From JAAZAI01 sp050942875 (GTDB lineage: Bacteria; Verrucomicrobiota; Kiritimatiellia; RFP12; UBA3636): a stretch of 17,476 nucleotides of DNA. Shown here piece by piece: positions 14,507-17,476 of the stretch. The notes beneath the pieces were generated by a model, which ran no database searches, was not told the origin of the DNA, and saw only the letters and a list, made by a program, of their open reading frames with translations. The number at the start of each line of letters is the position of its first letter. Positions within the stretch are counted from its first letter, which is position 1. A program made the position numbers and the translations under genes. The stretch spans positions 1-17,476 of the forward strand of contig JBMNOD010000073.1 in NCBI GenBank assembly GCA_050942875.1, given 5' to 3'.

Positions 14507-14771
14507 GAGAGATGAGCAAGGGAGCAAGCGCAATGAGGAACAAGCGAGGGAGTCAGTGCAAAGTGCAAGAGTGCGTGTGTGCTTCGCACGGCTTTGAACC
14601 TTGGACTTTGATTCATTCCACATTATGCCCGGAAAGCGACTTTGTTGCAAGGGCAATCTCCGCCCTGGGCATGACTGCCAGCCCGGGGCAGCGCCCTGTG
14701 GATCGGGTCAAAAAAGATGTCTTTTCGGACCTGTTCCCCAAAAAAACCCGAATGGGGTGTGTCCGTCTCTT
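14507..14771. other. Leader gap between esterase and GHL10-like gene
   Basis: No gene is supported in these 265 bases. They hold the esterase promoter candidate (14622-14650) and a purine-rich stretch near 14512-14570. CCCATTCGGG followed by seven T on the minus strand (about 14742-14758) may be a weak terminator for the gene ending at 14772. Confidence 0.5.
14622..14650 (-). promoter_or_regulatory. Candidate promoter of the esterase
   Basis: On the minus strand TTGCAA (14645-14650) and CATAAT (14622-14627) are separated by exactly 17 bases, matching the sigma70 consensus at four and five of six positions. The start would fall near 14615, leaving a leader of about 110 bases. This suggests that the esterase can be expressed apart from the genes upstream. 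Confidence 0.55.
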
Positions 14772-16344
14772 TCACTTGTTGCCATCTTGCGGCACCAGCC
14801 GCAGGGCGCACCAGACGACGGAACCTGGAGCGCCGGAAGGCGGGAGAAATTCGATGGCGTTGCCTTCGGCGTGCAGGAGCGTTGCGGGGACGCGCCAGCG
14901 CAGGGCGAGCGCGGCGTCGCGCGGCCAGTCCTCGAAGCGCTGGAAAATGTCGTCCGGATCGACGCGCGCCGGATCGATGCGCACCGGCCCCCCCGCAGGG
15001 AACGACAGGCTCGCAATTGACGCGCACGTCCATCGCGCAGAGCGCCGCTTCCGCGTCAGGCGCCGCAGCGGCGGCTTCGTCGAAGGCGAGTTCAAGCGTG
15101 GCGTCGGTTCCCTCCGCGAGTTCGCCCGCCGACAGCTTGAAGGTGGTGTTCTGCTCCATGCGCGAAAAATCCGTGCCCACGAAACGCTGCGTCAGCGGCG
15201 CGACGGTCAGACTCGCGGAGACCGCGATGCGGCGCGTGTCGGCCGCGACGCCGGCCGGCGAGGATGCCGCGCGCAAGTCGCGCTCCAAGATGTCCATCTG
15301 GTCGGGTTCTCGGTAGCATTCGTTGAAGAAGTAGGCGCCGTCCGCGTCGGCGGCCCAGGCGACCGCCGCGCTTCCGCGCAGGATTTCGTGCGAAACGACA
15401 CTGGATCCGGCGTGTGGCGTGGCGACCGGTCCGACGGCGACGTTGACGCGCGTTCCAGGCCGGAGGAGACACCGCCAAAGCGCGACGGGCGGCGACGGGA
15501 AGGCGTCGTTGCCGAAGCCCGAGAGCGTGAGCATGTCCACCGCGCCGAGGCGCGCCCACGCCGCCACGTCGAAGCCGAGGCCGGGGCACGCTTCGGGCGT
15601 CACGGGGACGCGGTGCGCGAGCAGCACGGGGTGGCCGAGCCGCGCGGCGGCCTCGTCCGCGAGACGCCGGACGTCGCCGACGAATTCCGTCGGCAGCGCC
15701 CGCCCGGCGACTTCCGAACCGGGTCGGAAGAACATGCCCCAGCGCATCCAGTCGAGATCCAGGCCGAAGAGATCCCAACGCCCGAGAATTTCGCGGACGA
15801 GCGCAAGCGCATGGTCGCGGACTTCCTTGTGCGACCAGTCGAACGCTCCTTTCCAACTGCGCTCGTCGCGCCACGGCGCGCGCCGCCATTCGGGATGTTC
15901 CTCCCAGCGCTTCGAGCGCCAGAGCGCGAGGCGCGACGGAATGCCGCGCACGGCCTCCTTGAGCCCGTGCGCATCGTTCATCCGCATCGAAAGCCAGCCC
16001 TCGATGCCGGTTTCGCGGCAGCGCGCGAGCCATTCGGCAAATTGATCGACCCCGCGATCGGCGAGCAACCGCAGGTTGCGCACGTATTGCGTGTCAGGCG
16101 GAAGGTCGCGGAAGCGCTCCCAGACCTCGCTGTCGTAGAGCGCGCGCTGGAGGTTCACGCGGAAGAGGAGCGAACGGATCGTCCCGGTGCGCGCGTAGGC
16201 GTCCACCAGCGCGCGGCATCCCCGCCTCGTCATGTCCTCCGGCGGATGCGTTGCGTAGAAGTGCTCGTTGTCCTCGTTGAAACAGATGGTCTTCAGAAGG
16301 GACGGTTCATGATCGGGAACGGGAAAGCAGGAAATCGTGTTCAT
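14772..16344 (-). CDS. GHL10-like TIM-barrel protein, frameshifted
   Basis: The protein resembles uncharacterised glycoside-hydrolase-like TIM-barrel proteins; the activity is not established. SMRMNDAHG at 119-127 and GLDLDWMRWGMFF at 194-206 are the most telling segments, with Asp and Glu residues at barrel strand ends. No signal peptide is seen. The frame opened at ATG 16344 runs well to about 14995. It then turns to Arg-rich noise, while the next frame continues sensibly (GGPVRIDPARVDPDDIFQRF) to a TGA at 14772. The switch lies at seven C residues, 14988-14994. Dropping one base restores a protein of about 523 residues ending in a beta-rich domain. TTG 16365 is an alternative start. The gene is 91 bases downstream of the epimerase gene. 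Confidence 0.7.
14988..14994 (-). other. Homopolymer frameshift site (G7 on coding strand)
   Basis: Seven identical bases mark the point where reading frame changes inside the GHL10-like gene. The upstream frame gives ...PVVPCGG and the downstream frame continues PVRIDPARVD once one G is removed. It may be a sequencing or assembly error, a true mutation, or a slippage site that switches the gene on and off. Confidence 0.75.
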
Positions 16345-16435
16345 GGGCAATTCGCACTCTTGCAAACGGGGTTCGAAATGTCGACCAACGATCGTCTCCC
16401 CATCCGTTCGGGAGGAGGAACGGGGTCGCCATGGA

Positions 16436-17260
16436 TCACAAGACGGCGGGCCCGAATTCCTGAACGATCAAGTGGTTCGAAAAGACCGATGCATGTTCAT
16501 TGCCGGGCTTTTCAAAGTATGACAAGTCAACCGAATCGCCCCACCAGTTCCGCAACACCTCAGCCACGGGGACAGACGTCCAGGCGGCAGACGACACCGC
16601 GTTCATCGTCCGGACGCCGGGCTTGATCGGCGATTCCACCGCCAGTTTCAGCATGTGGACGGCCTTGCTGCGCGGCAGCATGGTGATGCTCCCGACGGCC
16701 CATTGGCCAATCGGCCCCACACCGACTTTGGGGGGCATGCCGTCGTCGGGGACGACGGTGGCAAAACGCAGATTGACGACATCGACCCGAGGATTCTGCC
16801 GAACGTAGTATTCCGACACTTTTTCCATCAAGTACTTGGAAAACCCGTAGCCATCGCGATCCAGGCAGGGATGATCGTCTGGAATCGGCAACTGCAAAGG
16901 GCGGAACGCCGGGCTTTGAAAACCGACAACCGCCGTCGAGCTGGCCAAGACGAACCTGGCACAGCCCCGGTCGATCAGGTAGCGCATCAAACAGCGCGTT
17001 CCCTCCACATTCACCTGCATGCCATCGCGCTCCAGACAGCCACCGGTGACTGCGGCCAAATGGATCACCGCATCAATCCGATGCGCGTCCAATTGCCGGA
17101 GGTCTTCGAATTTGGAGAAGCGTCCGATGTAATGCGTTTGTTGGGGTGCTTGCGGCAGCGCCTTGCGCCCAAGCGTAATGACATGATGATGTTTTGAGAG
17201 TTCGGCAAGAGCTGCAGAGCCGATGAAGCCGCTGGCCCCGGTGAGAAGAATCGTAGACAT
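16436..17260 (-). CDS. NAD-dependent epimerase/dehydratase family protein
   Basis: This is an extended short-chain dehydrogenase of the sugar-nucleotide epimerase/dehydratase type; the substrate cannot be told. The 274-residue protein starts with the Rossmann dinucleotide motif LTGASGFIGS (residues 5-14). It has VIHLAAVTGG near 64-73, the SSTAVVG segment near 107-113 and the catalytic YGFSK (Tyr-x3-Lys) near 137-141. Family members usually exceed 300 residues, so the C-terminal substrate domain is short. ATG 17260 follows AGGA at ten bases. It lies 51 bases after the partial gene at the right edge and upstream of the GHL10-like gene on the same strand, consistent with one carbohydrate-related operon. 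Confidence 0.88.
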   Translation of the reverse strand: MSTILLTGASGFIGSAALAELSKHHHVITLGRKALPQAPQQTHYIGRFSKFEDLRQLDAHRIDAVIHLAAVTGGCLERDGMQVNVEGTRCLMRYLIDRGCARFVLASSTAVVGFQSPAFRPLQLPIPDDHPCLDRDGYGFSKYLMEKVSEYYVRQNPRVDVVNLRFATVVPDDGMPPKVGVGPIGQWAVGSITMLPRSKAVHMLKLAVESPIKPGVRTMNAVSSAAWTSVPVAEVLRNWWGDSVDLSYFEKPGNEHASVFSNHLIVQEFGPAVL

Positions 17261-17311
17261 GTTTCACTTATCCTGAATGAAGGGTCCGCATTGTCAATCG
17301 AAGCACGGATT

Positions 17312-17476
17312 TTACAGTTCCCTCTCAAGACCGATCCGCCGGAGTGCATCATCATCAAGCAACATGACCCATCTCCGGATACGGTTCGGGCCGGCATCCT
17401 TACTCTTCCAAGATGCCCCAGTTGTCATGATGGCGTCCCGTTCAATCTTCTTCGCGACCTTAGGCGCCTCCCGGGA
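17312..17476 (-). CDS. C-terminal part of an unknown protein
   Basis: The minus strand is open from the window edge to a TAA at 17312-17314, giving 54 residues in frame with the edge. The composition is protein-like: PKVAKKIERDAIM, then DAGPNRIRRWVMLLDDD, ending ALRRIGLEREL. I do not recognise the family. The stop lies 51 bases before the epimerase start, so the two are probably co-transcribed. The opposing reading frames in this stretch look less natural. Confidence 0.55.
   Translation of the reverse strand, partial: SREAPKVAKKIERDAIMTTGASWKSKDAGPNRIRRWVMLLDDDALRRIGLEREL

Noticed and set aside
12977..14515. Long plus-strand open frame of 512 residues
   Set aside because: It is antisense to the esterase, whose triad and signal peptide are clear. 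The predicted product is Arg-, Gly- and Val-rich noise typical of GC-rich shadow frames.
14507..14656. Esterase start 50 residues upstream at 14656
   Set aside because: The extra residues lack protein-like character, the region contains a promoter-like element, and the signal peptide begins precisely at 14506.
14512..16626. Plus-strand open frame of 704 residues
   Set aside because: It is antisense to the GHL10-like gene and has an Arg-rich composition with no motif. Its length reflects the lack of stop codons in GC-rich DNA.

Overview
The window is a GC-rich bacterial chromosome segment carrying ordinary biosynthetic genes, polysaccharide-type enzymes and an AT-richer three-gene cassette that looks transferred. 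The gene mix (acetylxylan-esterase-like protein, a GHL10-like TIM-barrel protein, a FGGY kinase) and the repeat-filled gaps would fit an uncultured PVC-group bacterium (Kiritimatiellota, Lentisphaerota or Verrucomicrobiota). That assignment is an impression, not a measurement. No rRNA, tRNA, CRISPR array or insertion-sequence transposase is visible.

Layout, left to right. 1-92: repeat-rich leader. 93-896 (+): trpA. 897-1117: convergent gap made of short repeats and hairpins. 1118-3495 (-): aroB followed by a FGGY sugar kinase, joined by an ATGA overlap. 3535-9246 (-): the cassette, transcribed as a single-chain restriction-methylase-specificity protein, then TcmP, then a three-Cys-motif DUF5131 protein, with 7-8 bases between genes. 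9247-9765: repeat-mosaic gap with a promoter candidate for the cassette. 9766-9870: the last part of a PIN-domain gene, butted against the end of thiD. 9867-12641 (-): an asd - phosphopantetheinyl transferase - thiD operon with a good sigma70-type promoter at 12698-12726. 12642-12985: gap rich in inverted repeats, including a double hairpin. 12986-17476 (-): a secreted CE7-type esterase with its own promoter candidate, a GHL10-like protein broken by a frameshift at a seven-base homopolymer, an NAD-dependent epimerase, and the C-terminal end of a gene entering from the right edge.

How the genes work together. trpA and aroB serve aromatic amino acid synthesis, asd serves the aspartate family and thiD serves thiamine. 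The right-hand group (epimerase, GHL10-like protein, exported esterase) suggests carbohydrate processing. The cassette is the strongest candidate for an undescribed system. It combines a nuclease-methylase-specificity fusion without a helicase, a SAM-methyltransferase-like partner with its own Cys cluster, and a protein with a C-x6-C-x2-C motif. The gene spacing indicates that all three are made together.
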